Source: CAZYMF01 sp964648215
GTDB lineage: Bacteria; Desulfobacterota; Binatia; HRBIN30; JACQVA1
Length of the DNA stretch: 22,247 nt
Reading direction: 5' to 3'
NCBI GenBank assembly: GCA_964648215.1
Contig: CAZYMF010000067.1
Coordinates: forward strand, 1 to 22,247
Part shown: positions 15,036 through 22,247 of the stretch, piece by piece
Position numbering within the stretch: position 1 is the first letter of the stretch
How the letters are laid out: each line of letters starts with the position of its first letter
The notes under the pieces: generated by a model
The model's database searches: none
What the model was told of the DNA's origin: nothing
What the model saw: the letters and a program-made list of their open reading frames with translations, nothing else
Made by a program: the position numbers and the translations under genes

Positions 15036-15758
15036 ATGGCCAACGAACACTTGCTGAAGCAGATCGTGAACGGGCTGGAGAACCTGGCGGCCGACAACGC
15101 GATCGTGTGCGAACACCTGAACCTGCGCGCGGAGCTACACGAGTACCGTCAGAGGTTCGACCCGACGCCGTTTGCCGTGCTCCCTCCGCCGTACCCGGAC
15201 AAGCAACTCTCACAGACGGAGGCCGCGTATCACATTGGAAGGATCGCCGACCACGCGGCCCTCGCCGTGCTCCACATGGGCGGCAGCCCCGTGTGGCCCG
15301 ATGCCTTCGGCGCCGAGCTCGACGAAGCCGATGTGCTGCGCCTGGTGCTCGACTGGGAGCTCCTGCAGTCCGGCGTTTACAAGGTGATCGTGCAACTCTA
15401 CGGACAGCAGCCGGCCCGGGGGCCGGCTCTGGCGAGTCCCGGCGCGTCGTCCGAGGAACGGCTGTGGGCCGAGGTCGCCGCGTGGTTCATGAAGATCGCC
15501 GCTGACACGGACCGGGTCGTGAATGTCCAACATCTTCAGAGCGCCGGCCGGGATCTCGCGGCGAGAAACATGTCCAAGAAGAAACGCTCGCGCCGCCATC
15601 GCCCCCGCTCGGGCGTTCTCGACGATTCCGATCCGCTCCGGCGTCTGGAGCAGGGAGTCCAACGAGCGACGTTGAACACTCTCACCTTTGCCGGGCTTCT
15701 CCCGCATCACTTGTATCACGCCGCCCGTGCCCGCCAGCGCAGGCGGGGGCGGCGATGA
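15036..15758 (+). CDS. Unrecognised 240-residue protein upstream of the AAA-cyclase gene
   Basis: I do not recognise this protein. Coding is supported by a strong ribosome binding site, consistent G/C third positions over most of the length and a stop only 19 bases before the next gene's proposed start. The N-terminal two thirds look soluble and helical, with no signal peptide. A short Pro-rich stretch (LPPPYPDK near 50) precedes the segment AAYHIGRIADHAALAVLHMGG. The last third has a basic cluster SKKKRSRRHRPRS (about 183-195) and a basic tail RARQRRRGRR, suggesting nucleic acid or membrane-surface contact. Its tight position before a large AAA-TPR-cyclase protein implies a joint function in signalling. 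The basic tail has less typical codon use, and an earlier end cannot be excluded. Confidence 0.7.
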   Translation: MANEHLLKQIVNGLENLAADNAIVCEHLNLRAELHEYRQRFDPTPFAVLPPPYPDKQLSQTEAAYHIGRIADHAALAVLHMGGSPVWPDAFGAELDEADVLRLVLDWELLQSGVYKVIVQLYGQQPARGPALASPGASSEERLWAEVAAWFMKIAADTDRVVNVQHLQSAGRDLAARNMSKKKRSRRHRPRSGVLDDSDPLRRLEQGVQRATLNTLTFAGLLPHHLYHAARARQRRRGRR

Positions 15759-15777
15759 TGGTGCGGGGGGGATCCCT

Positions 15778-18700
15778 GTGCCGCCTGCCGACCTGAAGCA
15801 GCACGATCTCGCGTCCCAGACGAACATCTTCGTCGGACGCGAGCGCGAGGTGGCGGCCCTGCGCGGCGCCGTGGACGAGGTGGTCGCCGGGCGCGGCCGG
15901 CTGGTGATGCTCGCGGGCGAGCCCGGCATCGGCAAGACCCGGCTTGCGGACGAGACCGCCAACTACGCGGCCGCCAACGGGCTGCGCGTTCTGTGGGGAC
16001 GCTGCTGGGAAGGGGGTGGCGCTCCGGCGTTCTGGCCGTGGATCGAATTGATCCGGGGAAGCCTGGACGCCGGCGCGAGGCCGGCCCGGTTGCCGGCCGG
16101 CCTCGAGCCGGGGCTCGCCCGGATCGCCCTGATGGTCCCCGAGCTGCGCGCGACGCTGCCTCTGCCCGAGCCGCTTCACGAATCGGCATCCGAGCTCGCG
16201 GTCGGCCACGGTTCGCGGGGACCCGGGCCGGAGCGTTTCCAACTCTTCGACGCCATCACGCTTCTGTTCAAAGGGCTCGCGGGGAGTACCCCGTTGATGA
16301 TGGTGCTCGACGACCTGCACGCCGCCGACGAAGACTCGCTGGTGTTGCTCCGCTTTCTCGGCCGGGAGCTGAAACAGACCCCCATCCTGATCGTCGCCAC
16401 CTATCGCGACGTCGAGGTGAGGCAATCCGCCCAGCATGCCGCGTTGCTCGCGGAGATCGGGCGCGAAGGCACCACCATTCCCCTGCGTGGCCTGACCCTC
16501 GCGGAGGTCGCCGACTTCCTTCGACATCTTGCCGGGGTTCGCGCGGCTCAAGAACTGGTATCCTTGCTGCACCAGAAGACCGACGGCAACCCCTTCTTTC
16601 TCGACGAGATCGTCCGACTCCTGGTCGCCCAGCAAGACTTGGGCACTGCCGATCGCGCGGCGTCCGGATTCAGCATTCCCGACTCGGTTCGCGCCGCGAT
16701 CCGGCGCCGCATCGAGCCTCTGCGGGAGCAAACCAAGTCCCTGCTGACGATCGCGGCGCTGCTGGGACGCGAGTTCGACCTCGCGCCGCTGGTGGCGATT
16801 TCCGAGACTCCCAACGAGCACGTCATCGTATCGCTCGCCGAAGCCGCCGCCGATGCGATCATCGACGAGCCGGTCGGCGTTTCCGGCCGTTACCGGTTCA
16901 AACATGCCATCATCGCCGAGGTCCTGCGGACCGATCTGGGCACGATCGCGCGCGCGCAGCTCCATCGGCGGGTCGCCGCCGCCCTGGAGCAGGTGCACGC
17001 CGGCGATCTCGCCCCGCACCTGGCCGAGCTCGCCCATCACTACAGCCGGACGCTGTCGATCGGGGGGGCGGAGAAGGCCCTGGAATACTCGCAGCTCGGG
17101 GCCGAGAGCGCGCGCAACCAGCTCGCCTTCGCGGAAGCCGTCCGCCTCTACGGCCTGGCACTCCGCGCCCTCGCCGCCATGCCGCAAGCGGACGAGGAGC
17201 GGCGCTGTCGCGTGCTGCTGGCGATGGGCGAGGCCCAGGCTCAGGGCGGCAGTCTGGAAGAAGCACGGCACGCCTTCGAGCAAGCCGCTGCCGTCGCGCG
17301 CCGCCTGGAACAACCCGCCCTGCTGGCTCAATCGGCCCTGCACGCGAGCGCGTGGTTCGGAACCTTCTTCACGCTCGACCGACCGCTGATGAAGCTGATC
17401 GAGGAGGCGTTGGACACGATCGGTGATGACGACGACGCCGTTCGCGCGTCGTTGATGGCCACTCTGGCCGGCGAGCGCTTCTGGTCGGGGGACCGCGAAG
17501 GCGGGTTGGCGCTTTCCGAAGAGGCGGTGGCAATGGCACAGCGGCTCGGCGACCGCCGCGCTCTGGTTTCCGCCCTCTGGGTCAAGAGCCAGATCCGCTG
17601 GGGCCCGGATGACGTCGAGGGCCGGCTGGCCTCCGCCACGGAGATTGCCGCGCTGGCCGAATCGATCGGCGACTATCAACGAGCCCTGCGGGCGCACGAG
17701 ATGCGCTTCACGGCCCTGCTCGAGCTCGGCGACATGCACGGGCTGGAGGCGGAGACGCGCGCCTACGAAGCGTTGGCGCAGCGAGCGGGCGAGCAATTCG
17801 GCATCGTGGAACGATTCCAGGCCGCGATCGCACTGCTGCGAGGCGACTTCGACCAGGCCGAGCGCGCGGCACGCGAGCTGTCCAGGCACGCCCAGCGCCG
17901 GCAGGATCCCGCGCTCCTCGCCTGCGCGCAGGCGCTGTTGGTGGTCCTGGGCGAAGAGCGGGGGCAACTCGATCCGGTCCAGATCGAGCTCGCCGCGAGC
18001 GCGCAGTCTCCGGCGCTGGCGGCGCAGTATCGGGTCATTCGGGCACTCGTGCACCTGGCCTCCGGGCGCCGCGCCGAAGCAGCGACCGCATTGGACTCCC
18101 TGATGCAGGACAACTGTGCGGCGATCCCGCGCGACTGGAACTGGCTGGACAACATGCGCGGCCTGTCCATGCTGTGCGTCGCCCTGCGTGATACCCGGCA
18201 CGCGGCCAGCGTGTACGAGCTCCTGCTGCCGTACGCCGATCGCAACATGACCGCAGGCTGGGGCGATGTCGCACACGGGTCGGCCGCTCTGTATCTCGGC
18301 TCCCTGGCAAGGATGCTGGGCCGCGTCGATGATGCCCAAGCGCACCTCGAACGGGCGTTGCGTTTCAACCAGCGGATGGGAGCCCGCCCGTCGGTGGCGC
18401 GGACGCAGTTCGAGTACGCTCGGCTGTTGCTCAAGCGGGGCCACACGGGCGATCGGGAAAAGGCCGTCGACCTGCTGGGCAAGTCTCTGGCAACCGCCTC
18501 GGCTCTGGGAATGCAGTACCTCGAGATGAGGGTGCGCGCTTCCTTGACTCGTGCCGGAGGGGTCGCACCCGGAAGCACAGCCACCATCGATGCGCCGGCC
18601 GTTGCCGTCGCGCCTCCGGTCGCGCTGGCCGATGTGGGCCCTGCGGGGAGGGCGGGAAAGAGCGACACGGATTCGCTCGAAGCCCTGGCCGCGGCAGCCG

Positions 18701-19242
18701 TCGCCGACCCGGGGGCCCTCAGCGGGCAGGCGGCAGCCGACGGCACCGTCACCATTCTGTTTTCGGACATGAAGGACTCCTCCGGCCTGTTCGACAAGCT
18801 CGGTGATCTGCGTGCCCATGAGATCATGAGCAAGCACAACGCCATCGTGCGCGAGCAGGTCGCCGCCCAAAGAGGCCGCGAAGTCAAAGCGACCGGCGAC
18901 GGCTTCATGATCGCCTTCTCCAGCGCTCGGCGCGCGCTCCTGTGCGCGATCGGGATCCAGCGCGCGCTGGCGGCCTACTCCGAGCAACACAGCGACCCGC
19001 CCATTCAGGTGCGGATCGGTTTGCACGTGGGAGAGCCCATCAACATGTCGGCCGACTTCTCCGGCAAGGCAGTGATCGTCGCGGCGCGGATCGCCGCCCT
19101 GGCACGGGAAGGAGAGATCCTCGTCTCCTCCACGCTCCGAGACCTCACCGAGAGCGCCGGCGACCTTCGCTTCGACGAGGCGGGGGAGGTCCAGCTCAAG
19201 GGGCTGTCGGGTCTCCATCGGCTCTACCGCGTCGTCTGGTAG
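15778..19242 (+). CDS. AAA_16 ATPase-TPR-class III nucleotide cyclase regulator (1,154 residues)
   Basis: The N-terminus has the AAA_16 pattern: IFVGREREVAALR, Walker A GEPGIGKT (47-54), Walker B MMVLDDLH (about 175-181) and an ATATYRD-like sensor region. About residues 400-930 are helical and TPR-like. A class III cyclase domain closes the protein (about 985-1154): FSDMKDSS with metal Asp near 997, VKATGDGF with Lys near 1037 and metal Asp near 1041, and ADFSGKAVIVAARIA near 1095-1105. Lys and the Asp of ADF fit ATP rather than GTP preference. The transition-state Asn of the usual VNxAAR is Ile here, though Arg remains, so activity is uncertain. Most related proteins carry the cyclase first; here it is last. 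The start is GTG 15778: no ATG lies further upstream in frame, and the open frame before it overlaps the previous gene. The antisense strand is also open but lacks motifs. Confidence 0.88.
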   Translation: MPPADLKQHDLASQTNIFVGREREVAALRGAVDEVVAGRGRLVMLAGEPGIGKTRLADETANYAAANGLRVLWGRCWEGGGAPAFWPWIELIRGSLDAGARPARLPAGLEPGLARIALMVPELRATLPLPEPLHESASELAVGHGSRGPGPERFQLFDAITLLFKGLAGSTPLMMVLDDLHAADEDSLVLLRFLGRELKQTPILIVATYRDVEVRQSAQHAALLAEIGREGTTIPLRGLTLAEVADFLRHLAGVRAAQELVSLLHQKTDGNPFFLDEIVRLLVAQQDLGTADRAASGFSIPDSVRAAIRRRIEPLREQTKSLLTIAALLGREFDLAPLVAISETPNEHVIVSLAEAAADAIIDEPVGVSGRYRFKHAIIAEVLRTDLGTIARAQLHRRVAAALEQVHAGDLAPHLAELAHHYSRTLSIGGAEKALEYSQLGAESARNQLAFAEAVRLYGLALRALAAMPQADEERRCRVLLAMGEAQAQGGSLEEARHAFEQAAAVARRLEQPALLAQSALHASAWFGTFFTLDRPLMKLIEEALDTIGDDDDAVRASLMATLAGERFWSGDREGGLALSEEAVAMAQRLGDRRALVSALWVKSQIRWGPDDVEGRLASATEIAALAESIGDYQRALRAHEMRFTALLELGDMHGLEAETRAYEALAQRAGEQFGIVERFQAAIALLRGDFDQAERAARELSRHAQRRQDPALLACAQALLVVLGEERGQLDPVQIELAASAQSPALAAQYRVIRALVHLASGRRAEAATALDSLMQDNCAAIPRDWNWLDNMRGLSMLCVALRDTRHAASVYELLLPYADRNMTAGWGDVAHGSAALYLGSLARMLGRVDDAQAHLERALRFNQRMGARPSVARTQFEYARLLLKRGHTGDREKAVDLLGKSLATASALGMQYLEMRVRASLTRAGGVAPGSTATIDAPAVAVAPPVALADVGPAGRAGKSDTDSLEALAAAAVADPGALSGQAAADGTVTILFSDMKDSSGLFDKLGDLRAHEIMSKHNAIVREQVAAQRGREVKATGDGFMIAFSSARRALLCAIGIQRALAAYSEQHSDPPIQVRIGLHVGEPINMSADFSGKAVIVAARIAALAREGEILVSSTLRDLTESAGDLRFDEAGEVQLKGLSGLHRLYRVVW

Positions 19243-19367
19243 CCCCGACCGCCGGGAGGGAATCAGCCATCCGGCAGGATTGGGTGTCGCTCGTGGTGCG
19301 CTGACGCGGCAGAGACCTTCGGCTCTCGGCTGCGTCGCCGGGCGCGCGATGATAGGCTGCTGCGCGC

Positions 19368-20777
19368 ATGGTGCCCGAGCCGCAGAAGTACGAACCGACG
19401 CTCGCATCGATCCGGCGGCATCCGCTCCCGGATTGGTACCAGAACGCGAAGCTCGGCATCTTCGTGCACTGGGGCCTGTACTCCGTGCCGGCCTGGGCGG
19501 CCGCGCGAGAAGATCCCTACAGCATCATCGCCGCGGGCGGGTTCGACAGGTACTTCCGCGAGAATCCGTACGCCGAGTGGTACCTCAACACGTTGAAGTT
19601 CGAAGATGGGCCGACGCGCGCGTACCACGACCGCACCTATGGCGAGCGCTTTGCGTACGAGGACTTCCAGCCCATCTTCGAGCGCGAGGCGCAGAAGTGG
19701 GTTCCGGACGACTGGGCGAAGCTGTTCCAGCGGGCGGGGGCGGGCTACGTCGTTCTGACGGCCAAGCACACCGACGGCTATCTGCTGTGGCCGAGTCGGG
19801 TCGGCAACCTGGGGCGTTCGGGATACCAGTCGACGCGCGATCTCGTCGGAGAGTGCGCGGCGGCGGTGCGGGCACGCGGCCTGCGCGCCGGCCTCTACTA
19901 CAGCGGCGGCATGGACTGGCTCCTGAACCCGGAACGCATCGACGCGCCCGAGAAGATCTACTCCACGATCCTCGACGGCCCGCAGTACGTCGCGTACGCC
20001 GACGCGCACTGGCGCGAGCTGATCGATCGTTATCGGGCGTCGGTGCTGTGGGGCGACATCATGTACCCGCCCGGCGCGAACATCGCCGAGCTGTTTTCGT
20101 ACTACTACAATCACGTGCCCGACGGCGTGATCAACGACCGCTTCGCCACACGTCTCACCCCACCGCGAATGCCGGGCCTGCAGCCGCCGGGCGCTCACTA
20201 CGACTTCGTCACCCCCGAGTACACCTCGTTCGACGAGATCCAGGAGGAGAAGTGGGAAACCTGTCGCGGCATCAGCAGCTCGTTCGGCTACAACCGGGAC
20301 GACGACGAGACCAGCTACCTGTCGGCGGCCGCGGTCATCCGCATGCTCGTCGACATCGTGAGCAAGAACGGCAACCTCCTGCTCAACGTCGGCCCGCGGG
20401 CGGACGGCAGCATTCACGAGCTGCAGCGCCAGTGCCTGCGCGGGCTCGGCGCGTGGATGGAGGTGAACGGTGAGGCCATCCGCGGCACGCGCCCCTGGAC
20501 CCGCGCGCAGTCGACGACCGCATGCGGAGTCCCGGTCCGCTTCACCCGGAAGGACAGTGCGCTCTACGCGCTGCTGCTGGGCACGCCTCGCCAGGTCGAG
20601 GTCCGCATTGAGAGAATGCGCGCCACGGCCGACAGCGAGCTGCGCCTGCTCGGTCACGACGAGCGTCTGATCTGGAGTCAGAGTGGGGAGGATCTGATCG
20701 TCCGCCTGCCCGCTCCCCTTCCCGACCAGCCGGCACACGCCCTCAGGATGACGTCGCCCCGCAGCGCCGAGTCCTGA
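19368..20777 (+). CDS. Alpha-L-fucosidase-like glycoside hydrolase, family GH29
   Basis: The 469-residue protein shows GH29 landmarks: KLGIFVHWGLYSVPAW (near 27-42), AKHTDGYLLW (near 132, usually KHHDGF), VLWGDIMYP with the candidate nucleophile Asp near 230, NGNLLLNVGPRADGS (near 338) and GEAIRGTRPW near 370, which commonly closes the catalytic domain. About 90 residues follow as a small beta-rich C-terminal part. The family removes alpha-linked L-fucose by a retaining mechanism. I see no signal peptide, so it would act in the cytoplasm on imported fucosylated oligosaccharides unless exported another way. The KHTDGY variant may mean altered specificity. No sugar transporter or fucose-pathway gene lies nearby. 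The ATG has no clear Shine-Dalgarno. The 125 bases before it hold nothing I can name. Confidence 0.9.
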   Translation: MVPEPQKYEPTLASIRRHPLPDWYQNAKLGIFVHWGLYSVPAWAAAREDPYSIIAAGGFDRYFRENPYAEWYLNTLKFEDGPTRAYHDRTYGERFAYEDFQPIFEREAQKWVPDDWAKLFQRAGAGYVVLTAKHTDGYLLWPSRVGNLGRSGYQSTRDLVGECAAAVRARGLRAGLYYSGGMDWLLNPERIDAPEKIYSTILDGPQYVAYADAHWRELIDRYRASVLWGDIMYPPGANIAELFSYYYNHVPDGVINDRFATRLTPPRMPGLQPPGAHYDFVTPEYTSFDEIQEEKWETCRGISSSFGYNRDDDETSYLSAAAVIRMLVDIVSKNGNLLLNVGPRADGSIHELQRQCLRGLGAWMEVNGEAIRGTRPWTRAQSTTACGVPVRFTRKDSALYALLLGTPRQVEVRIERMRATADSELRLLGHDERLIWSQSGEDLIVRLPAPLPDQPAHALRMTSPRSAES

Positions 20778-20784
20778 GCGTCGC

Positions 20785-20799
20785 GCGGGCTTCGCCCGC
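20785..20799 (+). terminator. Hairpin after the GH29 gene
   Basis: GCGGGC-TTC-GCCCGC is a perfect six-base-pair stem with a three-base loop, eight bases after the GH29 stop. There is no T-tract, so it may act as a weak or Rho-assisted terminator or protect the 3' end. Confidence 0.45.
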
Positions 20800-20856
20800 A
20801 ACCCGTGTCGGGTGTCGGGCGTGGTCGGTGGTCGAAACTCTTCGCGCCGCGCGCAG

Positions 20857-20894
20857 ATTTTCGAAAATAGCAGAACAGGGGAAAACCGGTTTTC
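20857..20894. repeat. Two AT-rich perfect palindromes between convergent genes
   Basis: ATTTTCGAAAAT (20857-20868) and GAAAACCGGTTTTC (20881-20894) are each perfect palindromes, with centres 25 bases apart. Both are built from TTTTC/GAAAA units inside otherwise very GC-rich DNA. They could be protein-binding sites or the ends of the convergent transcripts. Confidence 0.75.
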
Positions 20895-20906
20895 TGGATA
20901 CCCCGG

Positions 20907-21686
20907 TCAGTTCTCCATGGGCGGCGCCGGGAGACCGGCGCTCATGCCGCCGTCGATGGGGATGGCCACGCCGGTGATGAACGAGGCGTCGCCGCTGGCG
21001 AGGAACGTCACCAGCCTGGCAACGTCGGACGCCGTACCGATACGGCCGAGAGGGTGCGCGCGTCGCGAGAAATCTTCCAGGGTCTCGCTGCCGCTCACGC
21101 CTTCGCCGAAAGTCTCCCGGGCCATCGGCGTGTCGATGATGCCGGGGCACACCGCGTTCACGCGGATGCCGAACTGGGCGTACTCGAGCGCGGCGTTCTT
21201 GGTGAGCAGGACGACGCCGCCCTTGGCCGCGTTGTAGCTGGAAAGCCCCGGCACTCCGAGCAGGCCGGCCACCGAGGCGGTGTTGATGATCGAGCCCCTT
21301 TCCGGCCCGGGGTTGGCCATCATGGCTCGAACGGAAGATTGGAGGCAGTAGAAGACCCCGTTCAGGTTGGTGTCGATCACGCGGCGGTGCTCCTGCGGCG
21401 ACATTGCGGCCAACGGCCCGTGCCGCTCGATGCCGGCGTTGTTGAAGACGATATCGACGCGCCCGAAGTGCGCCACCACGGCCGCCACCATGGCCTCGAC
21501 CGCGTCGGGATCGCTCACGTCCGTGCGAACGAAGATGCCGCCGACCTCGCGCGCCACGGCATCCGCATCCGTGACGTCGGCAACGGCGACTCGCGCCCCC
21601 GCGGCGTGGAACTCGCGAGCCGTCGCCAATCCGATCCCCGAGGCCCCGCCGGTAACCAGTGCGATCCTTCCATCCAGACGATTCAT
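20907..21686 (-). CDS. Classical NAD-dependent SDR family oxidoreductase
   Basis: A 259-residue protein of typical classical-SDR length with TGGASGIG (12-19), Asp37 at the end of beta-2 (NAD rather than NADP preference), NNAG (82-85), catalytic Ser138, Tyr151 and Lys155 in YNAAK, and PGIIDTPMA plus the usual ending ITGVAIPIDGGMSAG. This pattern resembles 3-oxoacyl-ACP reductase-like and alcohol or sugar dehydrogenase SDRs; the substrate cannot be told from sequence. The start ATG is preceded by AGGGGGG about seven bases upstream. It is convergent with the GH29 gene and divergent from the toxin-antitoxin unit, so it is probably a single-gene transcript. Confidence 0.92.
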   Translation of the reverse strand: MNRLDGRIALVTGGASGIGLATAREFHAAGARVAVADVTDADAVAREVGGIFVRTDVSDPDAVEAMVAAVVAHFGRVDIVFNNAGIERHGPLAAMSPQEHRRVIDTNLNGVFYCLQSSVRAMMANPGPERGSIINTASVAGLLGVPGLSSYNAAKGGVVLLTKNAALEYAQFGIRVNAVCPGIIDTPMARETFGEGVSGSETLEDFSRRAHPLGRIGTASDVARLVTFLASGDASFITGVAIPIDGGMSAGLPAPPMEN

Positions 21687-21848
21687 GCTGTCGCCCCCCT
21701 GCGTCGATCTGCCCAGTCGTTGGTCAGGCGATACACGACCGGGCCGACCGTACGGTGGAGCGGACGGAAAAGCAATGGCGCGGCAGCCGGCCGGCGCGTC
21801 TTCGAGCTACTCGTCTGCAGAACAGAGCCCCCGATCACCGCGAACCTC

Positions 21849-21881
21849 GAAAGTCCACTCAGGCTCAGTTGATGGACTTTC
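21849..21881. promoter_or_regulatory. Inverted-repeat operator candidate upstream of the antitoxin gene
   Basis: GAAAGTCCA (21849-21857) and TGGACTTTC (21873-21881) form a perfect nine-base inverted repeat with a 15-base spacer, 26 bases before the antitoxin ATG. A weak promoter, TTGATG (21869-21874), 16 bases, TACCTT (21891-21896), overlaps the right arm. Toxin-antitoxin operons are commonly repressed by their own complex at such repeats. Confidence 0.5.
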
Positions 21882-21907
21882 CTTACTTGATACCTTACTC
21901 TGCGGCC

Positions 21908-22162
21908 ATGAAGGCAACCGTGACCAGCAAGGGCCAGATCACCATCCCGCTTCCCATTCGCCGCAAGCTGCGGCTGCACAAGGGTACGGTATTGGAATTC
22001 GACGAGACCGCCGACCATCTCAAAGCGATCAAGCAGGTCGACGCCGAGCGCATGCGCCAGGTGATCGGGATTGCCAAGAAGGAGCTTGCAGGGCGGAGCG
22101 TGGCGGAGTGGCTCGATGAGCTGCGCGGCCCGGTGCAGCTCCCGCGCAAGCGGCGGCGATGA
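21908..22162 (+). CDS. vapB: AbrB/MazE-type antitoxin (VapB-like)
   Basis: The 84-residue protein begins with the swapped-hairpin DNA-binding motif MKATVTSKGQITIP and continues IRRKLRLHKGTVLEFDE, the full SpoVT/AbrB domain (about 1-45). The acidic-to-basic C-terminal half (46-84) would wrap the toxin. It neutralises the PIN toxin encoded by the next gene, whose start overlaps its stop by four bases (ATGA), and the pair should repress its own promoter through the upstream inverted repeat. An in-frame ATG at 21872 adds 12 residues but lies within the operator, so I chose 21908. There is no visible Shine-Dalgarno, which suggests a leaderless or near-leaderless message. Confidence 0.88.
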   Translation: MKATVTSKGQITIPLPIRRKLRLHKGTVLEFDETADHLKAIKQVDAERMRQVIGIAKKELAGRSVAEWLDELRGPVQLPRKRRR

Positions 22163-22247
22163 TCACCGCCGTCGACACTTCGGTGCTGATCGCCATCGCC
22201 AAGGGCGAGCCCGACGCACACCGATGGACGGATCTCTTGGCTGCCGC
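22159..22247 (+). CDS. vapC: PIN-domain toxin (VapC-like), cut by the right window edge
   Basis: Only the first 29 codons are present. They read MITAVDTSVLIAIAKGEPDA and continue to the edge, matching the start of PIN-domain ribonucleases: a first beta-strand ending in the metal-binding Asp (Asp6) followed by TSVLIA. VapC toxins cleave RNA, often tRNA or rRNA, when released from the antitoxin. The start overlaps the antitoxin stop by four bases, the standard arrangement. The remaining catalytic residues lie outside the window, so it cannot be told whether the gene is intact. Confidence 0.8.
   Translation, partial: MITAVDTSVLIAIAKGEPDAHRWTDLLAA

Noticed and set aside
15682..19407. Very long open frame on the minus strand (about 1,241 codons) antisense to the AAA-cyclase gene
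   Set aside because: It has no recognisable domain, its composition is a mirror of the plus-strand codons, and the plus strand carries complete AAA and cyclase motifs.
19263..20801. Long minus-strand open frame opposite the GH29 gene
   Set aside because: Shadow of GC-rich coding DNA; the GH29 frame has conserved catalytic motifs.

Overview
The window looks like chromosomal DNA of a GC-rich, environmental Gram-negative-type bacterium. Supporting signs are codons ending mostly in G or C, sigma70-like promoter boxes, a NarL-type sensor kinase, an AHL-lactonase-like enzyme, an AAA/TPR/class III cyclase protein, several SDRs and a VapBC-type toxin-antitoxin pair. I cannot name the species. No rRNA, tRNA, CRISPR array, transposase or integrase was seen.

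Left part (1-6038): one giant STAND-type NTPase frame of about 2,000 visible residues. It is open at the left edge, so its N-terminus and any effector domain lie outside. Its base composition is visibly less GC-rich than the rest (hand count 34/60 G+C at 3661-3720 against 45/60 at 16981-17040). This suggests an acquired, defence-like gene.

6153-9146 (minus strand): a sensor histidine kinase with a near-consensus promoter, then a 28-codon fragment that looks like the beginning of its lost response regulator, then an AiiA-like metallo-beta-lactamase-fold lactonase, overlapping by 4 bases a gamma-carbonic-anhydrase-like protein that has lost one zinc histidine.

9258-13539: a compact biosynthetic locus. 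A ferritin-like diiron protein and an Sfp/EntD-type phosphopantetheinyl transferase form one coupled minus-strand unit. Divergent from them is a stand-alone adenylation-carrier-thioesterase protein. The transferase can activate the carrier, the thioesterase can release the product, and the diiron protein is a candidate oxidative tailoring enzyme.

13805-14644 is an SDR. About 390 bases of non-coding DNA follow, with a hairpin, a promoter candidate and a 17-bp tandem repeat. An unrecognised 240-residue gene and a 1,154-residue AAA-TPR-cyclase regulator then form a two-gene unit (15036-19242).

19368-20777 is a GH29 alpha-L-fucosidase-like enzyme, convergent with a classical NAD-type SDR (20907-21686). 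The gap between them holds a hairpin and two AT-rich perfect palindromes. The right edge carries an AbrB-type antitoxin and the first codons of its PIN-domain toxin, preceded by an inverted repeat that is probably the operator.

The most noteworthy items are the giant STAND protein, the A-PCP-TE/PPTase/diiron locus, the response-regulator fossil, and the missing catalytic residues in the gamma-CA and cyclase domains.
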